From NCBI GenBank assembly GCA_014523625.1, contig JAATVP010000203.1, positions 1 to 19,937 on the forward strand: a stretch of 19,937 bases of DNA, written 5' to 3'. Made by a program: the position numbers and the translations under genes. Every line of letters begins with the position of its first letter. The first letter of the stretch is position 1. The notes below the pieces were generated by a model. That model made no database searches and was not told the DNA's origin. It was given only the letters and a program-made list of their open reading frames with translations. Of this stretch, positions 7,532-14,715 are shown piece by piece. Source of the DNA: Nitrososphaerales archaeon TH5896 (GTDB lineage Archaea > Thermoproteota > Nitrososphaeria > Nitrososphaerales > Nitrososphaeraceae).

Positions 7532-8337
7532 TAGTAGTTAAAATTGGCGGTAGTATCTTGTCAGATAGTTTGCATACGTCTATTTTTGACGACCTAGTAG
7601 CACTATTGCACAATGAAAAGATAATTATTGTTCACGGGGGAGGAAAACAGGTTACTAGTGTTGCAAACAGACTAGGCGTAAAGCAACAATTCATAGTGTC
7701 TCCTGGAGGCATCAAGAGTAGATACACAGATCGGGACACCGTGGAAGCATATACAATGGTCATGTCGGGCCAAGTGAATAAATCAATTGTGACAAAGTTG
7801 CTTAAACAGGGGATAAATGCAGTTGGCATTGCAGGTATTGATGGAGGTCTCCTAAGGGCTGAACGTAAGAAGAAACTTCTGATCATTAACGACAAAGGTA
7901 GAAAAATGTCTATTGATGGAGGTTACACTGGGAAAATCAACCATGTAAACAATTCTCTTATTGATGTCCTACTTGACAAGGACTTTGTACCCGTAATTTC
8001 ACCAATTGCATTGGGAGAAGAATTTGAATATCTTAATGTTGACGGAGATAGAGCAGCCGCTCATATTGCAGGGAATATGCGAGCAGACAGAGTTATATTT
8101 CTCACTGATGTAGCTGGCCTATTAATTGATGGGAGACTGATTGAAAATCTGACTCTAGATGAGGCGAAAATGATGCTCCCCAAGATTGGTTTTGGAATGG
8201 AAAAGAAAATTTTAGCATGCACAGAGGCATTGGAGCTAGGCGTCGGGGAGGCCATAGTAGGCAATGGTTCAAGAGAAAATCCCATATCCAAATTGTTAGC
8301 TCATGAAAATTGTACGGTGATCAAAGCGCATGAATAG
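7528..8337 (+). CDS. lysZ: [LysW]-aminoadipate/glutamate kinase (LysZ/ArgB)
   Basis: Amino-acid kinase that phosphorylates the side-chain carboxylate of LysW-bound aminoadipate (and probably glutamate). 269 aa, normal length. Motifs in order: VVKIGGSIL at the start (ATP phosphate binding), IIIVHGGGKQV (glycine-rich substrate loop), the NVDGDRAAAHIAGN block that binds substrate and ATP, and VIFLTDVAGL. There is no C-terminal regulatory domain. It overlaps lysY by 4 nt and lysJ by 8 nt, and shares the transcript starting before lysY. Confidence 0.94.
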   Translation: MIVVKIGGSILSDSLHTSIFDDLVALLHNEKIIIVHGGGKQVTSVANRLGVKQQFIVSPGGIKSRYTDRDTVEAYTMVMSGQVNKSIVTKLLKQGINAVGIAGIDGGLLRAERKKKLLIINDKGRKMSIDGGYTGKINHVNNSLIDVLLDKDFVPVISPIALGEEFEYLNVDGDRAAAHIAGNMRADRVIFLTDVAGLLIDGRLIENLTLDEAKMMLPKIGFGMEKKILACTEALELGVGEAIVGNGSRENPISKLLAHENCTVIKAHE

Positions 8338-9508
8338 TGAGGATGACTTCCTTGGCCATCTGTACCAACGATTTCCTATAGTCATCGACCGGGGAAAGGG
8401 TGCCAAGGTATGGGATGATACTGGAAGAGAGTATATTGATTGTATGGCTGGGTATGGGGTAGCTTTGGTGGGACACTGCAATGACAGAGTTGTCGCTGCT
8501 ATCAAAGATCAAATTGAAAAACTGATGGTCTGCCACATGTCAACCTATAATACTGCCAGATCAATTATGGTCAAAAAACTTTCTAAAGTCGTCCCGAGCG
8601 GGCTAGATAAGTTCTTTTTCTCAAATTCTGGCGCAGAGGCGGTTGAAACAGCGCTCAAGTTTTCGCGAAAGTTTAGTGGGAAACCTGGCGTAATTTCAAT
8701 GAATGGAGGCTACCATGGAAAAACTTTAGGTGCTCTTTCCATAACATCAAGCGAAAAATATAGGAAGCCATTTGAGCCATTGTTAGATTACATTAAGTTT
8801 GTCCCTTACGGAAATACTAGCAAACTGGTAGATTCCATAGATGACAAGACTGGAACTGTTATTTTAGAACCAATTCAAGGAGAAAGCGGAATCATAATGC
8901 CTCCAGCGGGGTTTATTCAAGAGGTTAGGGAAATTTGTTCGAGGCATTCTCTTGTTCTGATTTTCGACGAGATACAATCCGGATTTGGTAGAACCGGCAA
9001 GATGTGGGCGGCTGAGAATTGGAATACGATCCCTGATGTAGTCTGCGTCGCGAAAGGCATAGCAGGAGGATTTCCCATGGGACTAACCATAACAAAAACT
9101 GAAATTATTGAGAGTATGAAAATTGGTGAACATTCGTCTACTTTTGCAGGTAATCCACTAGCATGTGCAGCCGCAAGTGCGTCTATTGACTCCTTGGTAC
9201 TTGACGGATTGATTGAGAACTCGGCGGAAACTGGGCGCTATTTCAAGGAATTACTGGTTCAGCTGAAAGAAAAACACAAAATAGTGAGAGAGGTAAGGGG
9301 ATTGGGATTGATGCTTGCATTAGAACTGAGATTTGATGTGAGAAATATACTTATGGACGGCATTTCAAATGGTATCTTAATGTTGTATTCGGGCCGAAAT
9401 ATCATCAGATTGTTACCGCCTTTGTTAATTGATAGAGAATTGGTCTTGAAATTCGTTACGACTTTAGATAGGCTGTTATCATTGGAGGAAGAAAAAAGAT
9501 CTGTTTGA
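8330..9508 (+). CDS. lysJ: [LysW]-aminoadipate semialdehyde/glutamate semialdehyde aminotransferase (LysJ/ArgD)
   Basis: PLP-dependent class III aminotransferase forming LysW-bound lysine (or ornithine), normally with glutamate as amino donor. 392 aa, full length. Visible motifs: FSNSGAEAVETALKF (97-111, PLP phosphate binding), GGYHGKTLGALS (126-137), EPIQGESG (180-187), DEIQSGFGRTG (213-223, PLP-ring Asp) and the Schiff-base Lys242 in VAKGIAGGFPMG. STFAGNPLACAAA follows. A GGTGATC ribosome-binding match lies about 10 nt before the ATG, inside lysZ. It overlaps lysZ by 8 nt and is followed after 4 nt by the Lrp-type gene. Confidence 0.94.
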   Translation: MNSEDDFLGHLYQRFPIVIDRGKGAKVWDDTGREYIDCMAGYGVALVGHCNDRVVAAIKDQIEKLMVCHMSTYNTARSIMVKKLSKVVPSGLDKFFFSNSGAEAVETALKFSRKFSGKPGVISMNGGYHGKTLGALSITSSEKYRKPFEPLLDYIKFVPYGNTSKLVDSIDDKTGTVILEPIQGESGIIMPPAGFIQEVREICSRHSLVLIFDEIQSGFGRTGKMWAAENWNTIPDVVCVAKGIAGGFPMGLTITKTEIIESMKIGEHSSTFAGNPLACAAASASIDSLVLDGLIENSAETGRYFKELLVQLKEKHKIVREVRGLGLMLALELRFDVRNILMDGISNGILMLYSGRNIIRLLPPLLIDRELVLKFVTTLDRLLSLEEEKRSV

Positions 9509-9512
9509 GTCC

Positions 9513-9926
9513 ATGGATCCTACGGATGTCAAGATAATCAAGATCCTTCAGTCGGATTCTAGAAGGCCATTTGTCGAAATAGCAAATGAAATAGGTCTAT
9601 CAGAATCTGCGGTTAGAAGACGGGTCAAGAACTTAACCAAGCGAGAAATCATCAAGAAATTTACGGTGGAAATAAACAGTGGCGATAAAACAAGCGCCAT
9701 CACATTGATTTCTGTCAATTCTACTTCGGATACCTCATTTGTATCTGGAAAATTAATGGGGCTAGTAGGCGTAGAAGTCATTTATGAGATAACAGGACAG
9801 TACGACATAGCTGCAGTTATTTCCGCACCTTCCATATCTGAAATTAACAAGTGTATCGACGAAGTTCGGAAAACTGAAGGCGTATCAGATACGAATACAG
9901 TGATCATTTTAAAGACAATTAGATGA
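9513..9926 (+). CDS. Lrp/AsnC-family regulator (LysM-like)
   Basis: 137 aa. An N-terminal helix-turn-helix (about 4-50: DVKIIKILQSDSR, then EIANEIGLSESAVRRRVKNL) is followed by a RAM/AsnC ligand-binding domain (about 60-137) with the Gly-x-Tyr-Asp core ITGQYDIAAVI. Full length for the family, which forms dimers to octamers that sense amino acids. It lies 4 nt after lysJ, so it is made with the enzymes. In Sulfolobus the Lrp-type LysM gene sits in the lys cluster and controls lysW expression in response to lysine; by position this gene probably does the same. Likely targets are the gap before the homocitrate synthase gene (9927-10079) or the lysY promoter. Family assignment is firm, LysM role is inference. 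Confidence 0.9.
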   Translation: MDPTDVKIIKILQSDSRRPFVEIANEIGLSESAVRRRVKNLTKREIIKKFTVEINSGDKTSAITLISVNSTSDTSFVSGKLMGLVGVEVIYEITGQYDIAAVISAPSISEINKCIDEVRKTEGVSDTNTVIILKTIR

Positions 9927-10041
9927 ACCTGAAATCGATATTAAGTATTATTTCCTTCGCGGTTATAGTCAAAAATCCGGAATAGGTTGTCGAGAATTGT
10001 AATTGTTGCTAACGTAATTAGTCGATTCAGTTGCGAAAAGA

Positions 10042-10049
10042 TTTATAAC
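10042..10049 (+). promoter_or_regulatory. TATA-like box of the homocitrate synthase-lysW-lysX-lysK block
   Basis: TTTATAAC lies 31-38 nt before the TTG at 10080, giving a predicted transcript start near 10070. It shows that the second lys block can be transcribed separately from lysY-lrp. Confidence 0.45.
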
Positions 10050-10079
10050 ATGTGCGAAAGATGAACTTATTGTTAGTAG

Positions 10080-11309
10080 TTGTCGCTAAAATCAGAGGAT
10101 CCAAATCATTTCGCAAATCTTTACAATGAATCAAAAGAGCTAAAAGCGCGAAGAATTCGAATTCTAGATTCAACCCTCAGAGAGGGTGAACAGCATCCCG
10201 GTGTATCCTTCACAATAAAACAGAGGATACAGATTGCATGGATGCTTGATTCTTTTGGCGTTGATCAGATAGAGATAAGCCCAGTTGTTTCCAACGATCA
10301 CTTTGAGGCTACCAAGACTATTATTAGGCAAGGCTTGAAGGCCGACATACTAGCCCATGTCCGCGCGATTAAATCCGATGTAGATCGGGCAATAAATTGT
10401 GGAGCGACATGGGTAGCCACTTATTTAGGGATATCAGATATCCACCTTGCTTCCAAATTAAAAATTTCAAGAGAAGAAGCCAAAATTCGAGCTTTAGAAG
10501 TAGCAGATTACATTAAATCGCACGGTCTGAAATCGCGGTTCACAATGGAGGATGCAAGTAGAACTGACCCAGACTTTTTGGTAGAAATGTGTGTTGAAAT
10601 GAATAAGAGAGGGATTGAAAGGATAAGCCTGCCTGACACCGTAGGCATAATGAGGCCGGTAGGGATGCACAAAATGGTAACGTTGATTCTTAGCCATATA
10701 GATGCAGCCAAGACTTCTCTCGATGTTCACTGCCACAATGATGTAGGACTAGCTTTGGCTAATGCATTGGCTGGTTGCGACGCTGGAGCTGATCAAATTC
10801 ATACTACTATTGACGGATTTGGGGAGAGAACTGGTATCCCATCGTTGGCTGAAACTGCAGTAGCATTAAGTTTCATTTATGATTGCAGATCTGACTTGAG
10901 ACTTCATATGTTAAAAGACCTTTCCAGAACGATATCTCAGTATACGCATCTGGAAACACCCGAATCGAAACCTATCGTCGGCGATAGCGCATACAAGCAT
11001 AAAGCAGGAACGCATCTTGCCGCGATCCTGAGAGACCCTTTTGCCTATGAGATACTTGATCCCAAATTGGTTGGAAATAGGCGTAAGATAGTTTTCGGGG
11101 AATTGGCAGGGAAGAATGGTGCCGGTTACTTGCTGTCACTCTTGGGATTAAATACTGGCAGGGAAGAAGCTGAAACACTAGCTCGAGGTCTAAAGGAACT
11201 TAGAATGGGAGATGTACTCGAGTTGTACTTAGACGACAGACTAGAGAGAAAGATACTTAATGATGCTGTTGCAAAAGTTAAGACTGAGGAAAGAAAAGAA
11301 AATTGGTAA
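10080..11309 (+). CDS. Homocitrate synthase (LeuA/HCS family)
   Basis: Condenses 2-oxoglutarate and acetyl-CoA to homocitrate, the first step of the alpha-aminoadipate lysine pathway. 409 aa, DRE-TIM metallolyase family. ILDSTLREGEQ (28-38) carries the first metal ligand and catalytic Arg; IEISPVVS and AHVRA follow. HCHND (217-221) holds the two metal-ligand His residues, then HTTIDGFGERTG (241-252), and KHKAGTHLAAIL (307-318) in the C-terminal subdomain. It lacks the roughly 130-residue regulatory domain of isopropylmalate synthases. Sequence alone does not exclude isopropylmalate or citramalate synthase; adjacency to lysW-lysX-lysK does the deciding. The start must be TTG 10080: a TAG is directly upstream in frame and no ATG occurs before the first motif. 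Its end overlaps the lysW start by 7 nt. Confidence 0.88.
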   Translation: MSLKSEDPNHFANLYNESKELKARRIRILDSTLREGEQHPGVSFTIKQRIQIAWMLDSFGVDQIEISPVVSNDHFEATKTIIRQGLKADILAHVRAIKSDVDRAINCGATWVATYLGISDIHLASKLKISREEAKIRALEVADYIKSHGLKSRFTMEDASRTDPDFLVEMCVEMNKRGIERISLPDTVGIMRPVGMHKMVTLILSHIDAAKTSLDVHCHNDVGLALANALAGCDAGADQIHTTIDGFGERTGIPSLAETAVALSFIYDCRSDLRLHMLKDLSRTISQYTHLETPESKPIVGDSAYKHKAGTHLAAILRDPFAYEILDPKLVGNRRKIVFGELAGKNGAGYLLSLLGLNTGREEAETLARGLKELRMGDVLELYLDDRLERKILNDAVAKVKTEERKENW

Positions 11310-11470
11310 AATGTCCGGAGTGTGACGCTGAAGTAAAGATTCCAGAAGATTCGATGGAAGGAGAGATAGTGACTTGTGCAGACTGTGGTGCAAGTTACGA
11401 ACTGGTAAAACGTGAGAAAGGGTTTGATATCAAACCGGCCCAAGTTGTCGGTGAGGACTGGGGTCAGTGA
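11303..11470 (+). CDS. lysW: LysW amino-group carrier protein
   Basis: 55-residue acidic zinc protein that carries the lysine (and probably arginine) intermediates, protecting their alpha-amino group and presenting them to LysZ, LysY, LysJ and LysK. It starts at TTG 11303 (MVKCPECDAEV...). Two Cys pairs, CPEC and CADC, form the zinc knuckle; the tail is VGEDWGQ. The start overlaps homocitrate synthase by 7 nt and the stop TGA overlaps the lysX GTG. A GAGG at 11286-11289 is a weak ribosome site. Oddity: characterised LysW proteins end in EDWGE, and the side-chain carboxyl of that last Glu is where the substrate is attached. Here the last codon is CAG, so the encoded end is Gln. The gene is easily missed because of its size and TTG start. 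Confidence 0.93.
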   Translation: MVKCPECDAEVKIPEDSMEGEIVTCADCGASYELVKREKGFDIKPAQVVGEDWGQ

Positions 11471-12357
11471 ACAAAGAGAAAATTAATACTACTCCTACAC
11501 CTTCTCTCACAATTCTTTACGACAACATTAGATGGGAAGAAAAGGCCCTATTCGAAGCAGCGAAGAAAAAAGGTATAAATGTCACCATGTTAGATTGCAA
11601 AGCTTTATCTCTGAATCTAGAAGGCAGAAGAGATGATGACACCTTATCGAACAGTACTGTTATCCAGCGCTGTGTTAGCTATTTCAGAAGTGTCCATTCC
11701 ACATCGATGCTTGAAGGCCTAGGATATAGAGTCATAAATTCATTTGAAACATCAAACATTTGTGGCAACAAACTGTTTGCACACGTCACTCTAAGGAAGA
11801 ACGGTGTCAAAACACCTAAGGCTATTACAGCATTCTCCGCCGAATCTGCTTTGTCAGCTATAGAGGAAATTGGATACCCTGTAGTTATAAAACCTACTGT
11901 TGGAAGTTGGGGAAGATTGATAGGATTATTGCGCGACAGGGATGCTGCCGAAGCAGTTATTGAAAGCAGAGAGTACATGTTTCCACTATATCGAATTTAT
12001 TTTTTTGAAGAGTTTGTAAAACGGCCACCTAGAGATATCCGAGCGATAGTAATTGGCAATCGAGTCGCGGCAGCTATCTATCGATATTCAGGACACGAAC
12101 AATGGAAAACAAACATGGCTCTTGGAGGGAAGGCTGAACCTTGTGCAGTTACCAATGAATTAGAAGATTTATGTCTAAAGGCATCAGATGCAGTTCACGG
12201 AGAAATTGTTGGAGTGGATCTGATGGAGAGCGAAGAGGTTGGATTAATGGTGCATGAAGTTAATAGCACGACAGAATTTAAGAATACAGTACGAGTAACT
12301 GGCGTTGATATACCCACGCTTGCTGTTGAATATTCAACAGGAGCAAGAAATAGATAG
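11467..12357 (+). CDS. lysX: LysW ligase LysX/ArgX (ATP-grasp)
   Basis: RimK-type ATP-grasp ligase that joins the alpha-amino group of aminoadipate (and/or glutamate) to the C-terminal residue of LysW. 296 aa. N-terminal substrate-domain signals: ILYDNIRWEEKAL and SYFRSVHSTSMLEGLGYRVIN. The ATP-grasp core is NKLFAHVTLRKNGVKTPK, VVIKPTVGSWGRL (139-151, ATP-binding Lys), FFEEFVKRPPRDIRAIVIG, and the metal/ATP-binding MVHEVNSTTEFKN (261-273). The EVNxTxEFKN ending recalls Thermus LysX, but I cannot decide from it between aminoadipate, glutamate or both. GTG start with a good ribosome-binding match GGTGAGG (11450-11456) 10 nt upstream, inside lysW. It overlaps lysW by 4 nt. Confidence 0.93.
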   Translation: MNKEKINTTPTPSLTILYDNIRWEEKALFEAAKKKGINVTMLDCKALSLNLEGRRDDDTLSNSTVIQRCVSYFRSVHSTSMLEGLGYRVINSFETSNICGNKLFAHVTLRKNGVKTPKAITAFSAESALSAIEEIGYPVVIKPTVGSWGRLIGLLRDRDAAEAVIESREYMFPLYRIYFFEEFVKRPPRDIRAIVIGNRVAAAIYRYSGHEQWKTNMALGGKAEPCAVTNELEDLCLKASDAVHGEIVGVDLMESEEVGLMVHEVNSTTEFKNTVRVTGVDIPTLAVEYSTGARNR

Positions 12358-12359
12358 AA

Positions 12360-13481
12360 TTGGTGTCATACGGTTATGCAGTAGAATTTCTAAAGGGTTC
12401 GCTTGAAAAGTACACTCCATCTAGGTCAGAGTCATCACTTGCCATTTCTCTCAAAGAAAAATGTATTGATGAGTTAGGATTTGAGGAGGCCTACATAGAC
12501 AGCGTCGGAAATATGATTGCAACCAAGGGTAATGGCGAACCGAGGATCCTACTTTGTGGTCACATGGATACCGTTCCTGGAAGTATTCCGGTTAGAATAC
12601 AAGATGGATTTATCTACGGTAGAGGAGCCTCTGACGCAAAGGCTCCACTAATCTCAATGTTGCTTGCGGCTTCGGAGTTTCCTAAACAGCGTGGAACCAT
12701 AATCTTTGCTGCAGTTGTCGATGAAGAAGGAAATGCAACTGGGATAAAACATCTAGTTTCTAAACACTTGGATGTGAACTATGCAATATTCGGTGAGCCT
12801 AGCGGTATTGACAAAATTACCATCGCATATAAAGGAAGGCTAGCGATAAGGCTCATATGTGACGTAAAGAACAGCGCTCATGCTAGCGCACCTTGGCTAG
12901 CGAGAAACTCGATTGAAGAGATGTCTGCCTTGTGGAACGAATTAAGGGCGGAATTATGTGGAAGAGAATCGCTATCAGGTGGATCCGATTCGGTGACCTG
13001 CGCAATTACAGAGATAGAAGGAGGATCTAGTCACAATGTCACTCCGCAGCGATGCAAAGCAACAATAGATATCAGAATACCCGTGAAAACTACTTGTGAT
13101 GAAATTCTGGCAAAAGTAGATTCTGTAGTAAGCAAGGTATCCAAATCTAATGGGAGTGTTATAAAATACAGGACAGAAGATAAGACTGAGCCTTTTGAAG
13201 CTGAATATAGATCGGTGCTAGTTAGAGCGCTTTCCTTATCGATCATGGACATATGCAAGGTAAGACCTTTACTAATTCGCAAGACCGGTACTGGAGATAT
13301 GAACATTTTGGGAAATGCCCTAAAAATGCCTGCAGTGACATATGGGCCGGGCGACCCTCATTCATCCCATACCACAAATGAAAGAATAAAAATTCAAGAA
13401 TACATATCAAGCATCGAAATTTATACGAGGGCGTTATTCCACATCTCAAGGATATATCACCTAAAGAAAGATTTGCATTAG
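12360..13481 (+). CDS. lysK: [LysW]-lysine/ornithine hydrolase (LysK)
   Basis: M20-family metallopeptidase that cleaves lysine (and probably ornithine) off LysW, the last step of the carrier pathway. 373 aa. Zinc and catalytic residues are in place: GHMDTVPG (67-74, His and Asp), GRGASDAKAP (87-96, bridging Asp), VDEEG (120-124, general-base Glu and metal Glu), GEPSG (145-149) and, near the C-terminus, GTGDMNILG then GPGDPHSSHTTNE with the last His ligand. The start is TTG 12360 or GTG 12363, both right after the lysX stop (2-5 nt), and no ATG is close. It belongs to the same transcript as lysW-lysX. Confidence 0.93.
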   Translation: MVSYGYAVEFLKGSLEKYTPSRSESSLAISLKEKCIDELGFEEAYIDSVGNMIATKGNGEPRILLCGHMDTVPGSIPVRIQDGFIYGRGASDAKAPLISMLLAASEFPKQRGTIIFAAVVDEEGNATGIKHLVSKHLDVNYAIFGEPSGIDKITIAYKGRLAIRLICDVKNSAHASAPWLARNSIEEMSALWNELRAELCGRESLSGGSDSVTCAITEIEGGSSHNVTPQRCKATIDIRIPVKTTCDEILAKVDSVVSKVSKSNGSVIKYRTEDKTEPFEAEYRSVLVRALSLSIMDICKVRPLLIRKTGTGDMNILGNALKMPAVTYGPGDPHSSHTTNERIKIQEYISSIEIYTRALFHISRIYHLKKDLH

Positions 13482-13516
13482 GGAACAAGATAATTGGGGT
13501 GAAAGGATAGACTACA

Positions 13517-14584
13517 ATGTTATGGTTAATCGGACTCGGAATAGAAGGCCTTAGTGGAATGAATATGAAAGGCCGTGAAATCCTGAAAACATGCGACCTC
13601 ATTTACATTGAAAGATTTACAGGTTATTTATCAGATGCCGATCTTAGTAAATTGAGAGCCTACTGTAAGCATAATGACAATGATGTAAATGTTGTAGGAA
13701 GATTATTTGTAGAGGATGGCCGTGAAATACTGGAACAAGCAGTTAACAGTAAGGTAGCTCTAATAGTTTACGGGGAAGCTCTAATCGCTACCACTTACAT
13801 CGAATTATTCATACGAGCAACAAAGAGAGGCATCAAGGTGGAGGTGATCCATTCTGCATCCGGCATCACCTCCCTAATCGGTGAGAGTGGATTGCAAATT
13901 TACAAATTCGGCAGGGTTTCAACTATAATGTCTGAACCTCAGTCAGCCATCAGTGTTTACAGCACATTACTGGATAATTTATTGCTGGGAAATCATACCC
14001 TAATCTTGACCGAATATAGCGAGACAAAGGACAACATCTCTCCTTTCTTTCTGGATCCTACTGTTGCTTTGAAGAAGTTAATGGACGTCGAAAAGGATCA
14101 GAGAAGTCGAGCATTCACTGAAGAGACCTTTGTACTTGTTGCGTCAAGGATTGGAAGAACTGATAAGAAGATCATTTCAGGTCAAGTTCGATCTCTTTTG
14201 GAGATAGATTATGGGACTGGCCCTCACTCTCTTATAGTGCCTGGGCGACTTCATTTCGTAGAGAAGGAAGCGATCTGCTGTATAACTTCGGTATTAGATG
14301 AACCAGATGAAAACTCTTCGCATGTTATGAGAATTTCTACAAGAATGGTTGAAAAGTATATTCCCTCTGTTAAGAGGACAGTAAATGAACTTAGAAAACG
14401 ACTCCCCACAGATTCAACACAATACAAAGGAATTATCGCCGTACTTGACAACGCGGAATATTATGTTCAAGATGCTGAGAAATTTCTAAATCAAGGAAAA
14501 AATGAATTAGCTGTGTTGAGTGTAGGATATGCTGAAGGTTTAATTGATGCTATTTCCTTCCAGAGGGGATTGGATCCTTGGTAG
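13517..14584 (+). CDS. dph5: Diphthine synthase Dph5 fused to a DUF357 domain
   Basis: Residues 1-265 are the SAM-dependent methyltransferase that methylates the modified histidine of elongation factor 2 on the way to diphthamide. Signals are MLWLIGLGIEG at the N-terminus, CDLIYIERFTGY, VYGEALIATTY (VVGDPLVATTH in many relatives; the usual Asp and His are changed), GLQIYKFGRVSTI and VPGRLHFVEKEAL-like SLIVPGRLHFVE. Usual Dph5 proteins are about 265 aa. The extra 268-355 matches DUF357, an archaeal helical domain: RMVEKYI, then YYVQDAEKFLNQGKNELAV and YAEGLIDA. It lies 35 nt after lysK with GGGGTGA (13496-13502) as possible ribosome site, so it may ride on the lys transcript although unrelated in function. 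Dph5 is firm, DUF357 likely. Confidence 0.9.
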   Translation: MLWLIGLGIEGLSGMNMKGREILKTCDLIYIERFTGYLSDADLSKLRAYCKHNDNDVNVVGRLFVEDGREILEQAVNSKVALIVYGEALIATTYIELFIRATKRGIKVEVIHSASGITSLIGESGLQIYKFGRVSTIMSEPQSAISVYSTLLDNLLLGNHTLILTEYSETKDNISPFFLDPTVALKKLMDVEKDQRSRAFTEETFVLVASRIGRTDKKIISGQVRSLLEIDYGTGPHSLIVPGRLHFVEKEAICCITSVLDEPDENSSHVMRISTRMVEKYIPSVKRTVNELRKRLPTDSTQYKGIIAVLDNAEYYVQDAEKFLNQGKNELAVLSVGYAEGLIDAISFQRGLDPW

Positions 14585-14715
14585 CAGACAGCAACCCTAC
14601 ACAGTGCCTATCTAAATAGGAGAAATTCAAGATGTCTACCATCGTACAGATAATGGGGCTATTTCAGCAGAAATGGTTTTAGTAGTAGCAAGACTTACTT
14701 ATCCCCTAATATCCG

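Noticed and set aside
7632..7895. 87-codon minus-strand open frame inside lysZ
   Set aside because: Shadow of a conserved kinase gene; no independent evidence.
10428..10442. Palindrome GGATATCAGATATCC
   Set aside because: Lies inside the homocitrate synthase coding region and encodes ordinary residues (GISDIH); no reason to call it an operator.
11126..11443. 105-codon minus-strand open frame covering lysW
   Set aside because: Antisense to the end of homocitrate synthase and to lysW, whose Cys motifs and overlapping starts are clear; no recognisable product.
13243..13602. 119-codon minus-strand open frame across the lysK-dph5 junction
   Set aside because: Antisense to two well-supported genes, with no domain and an unlikely composition.
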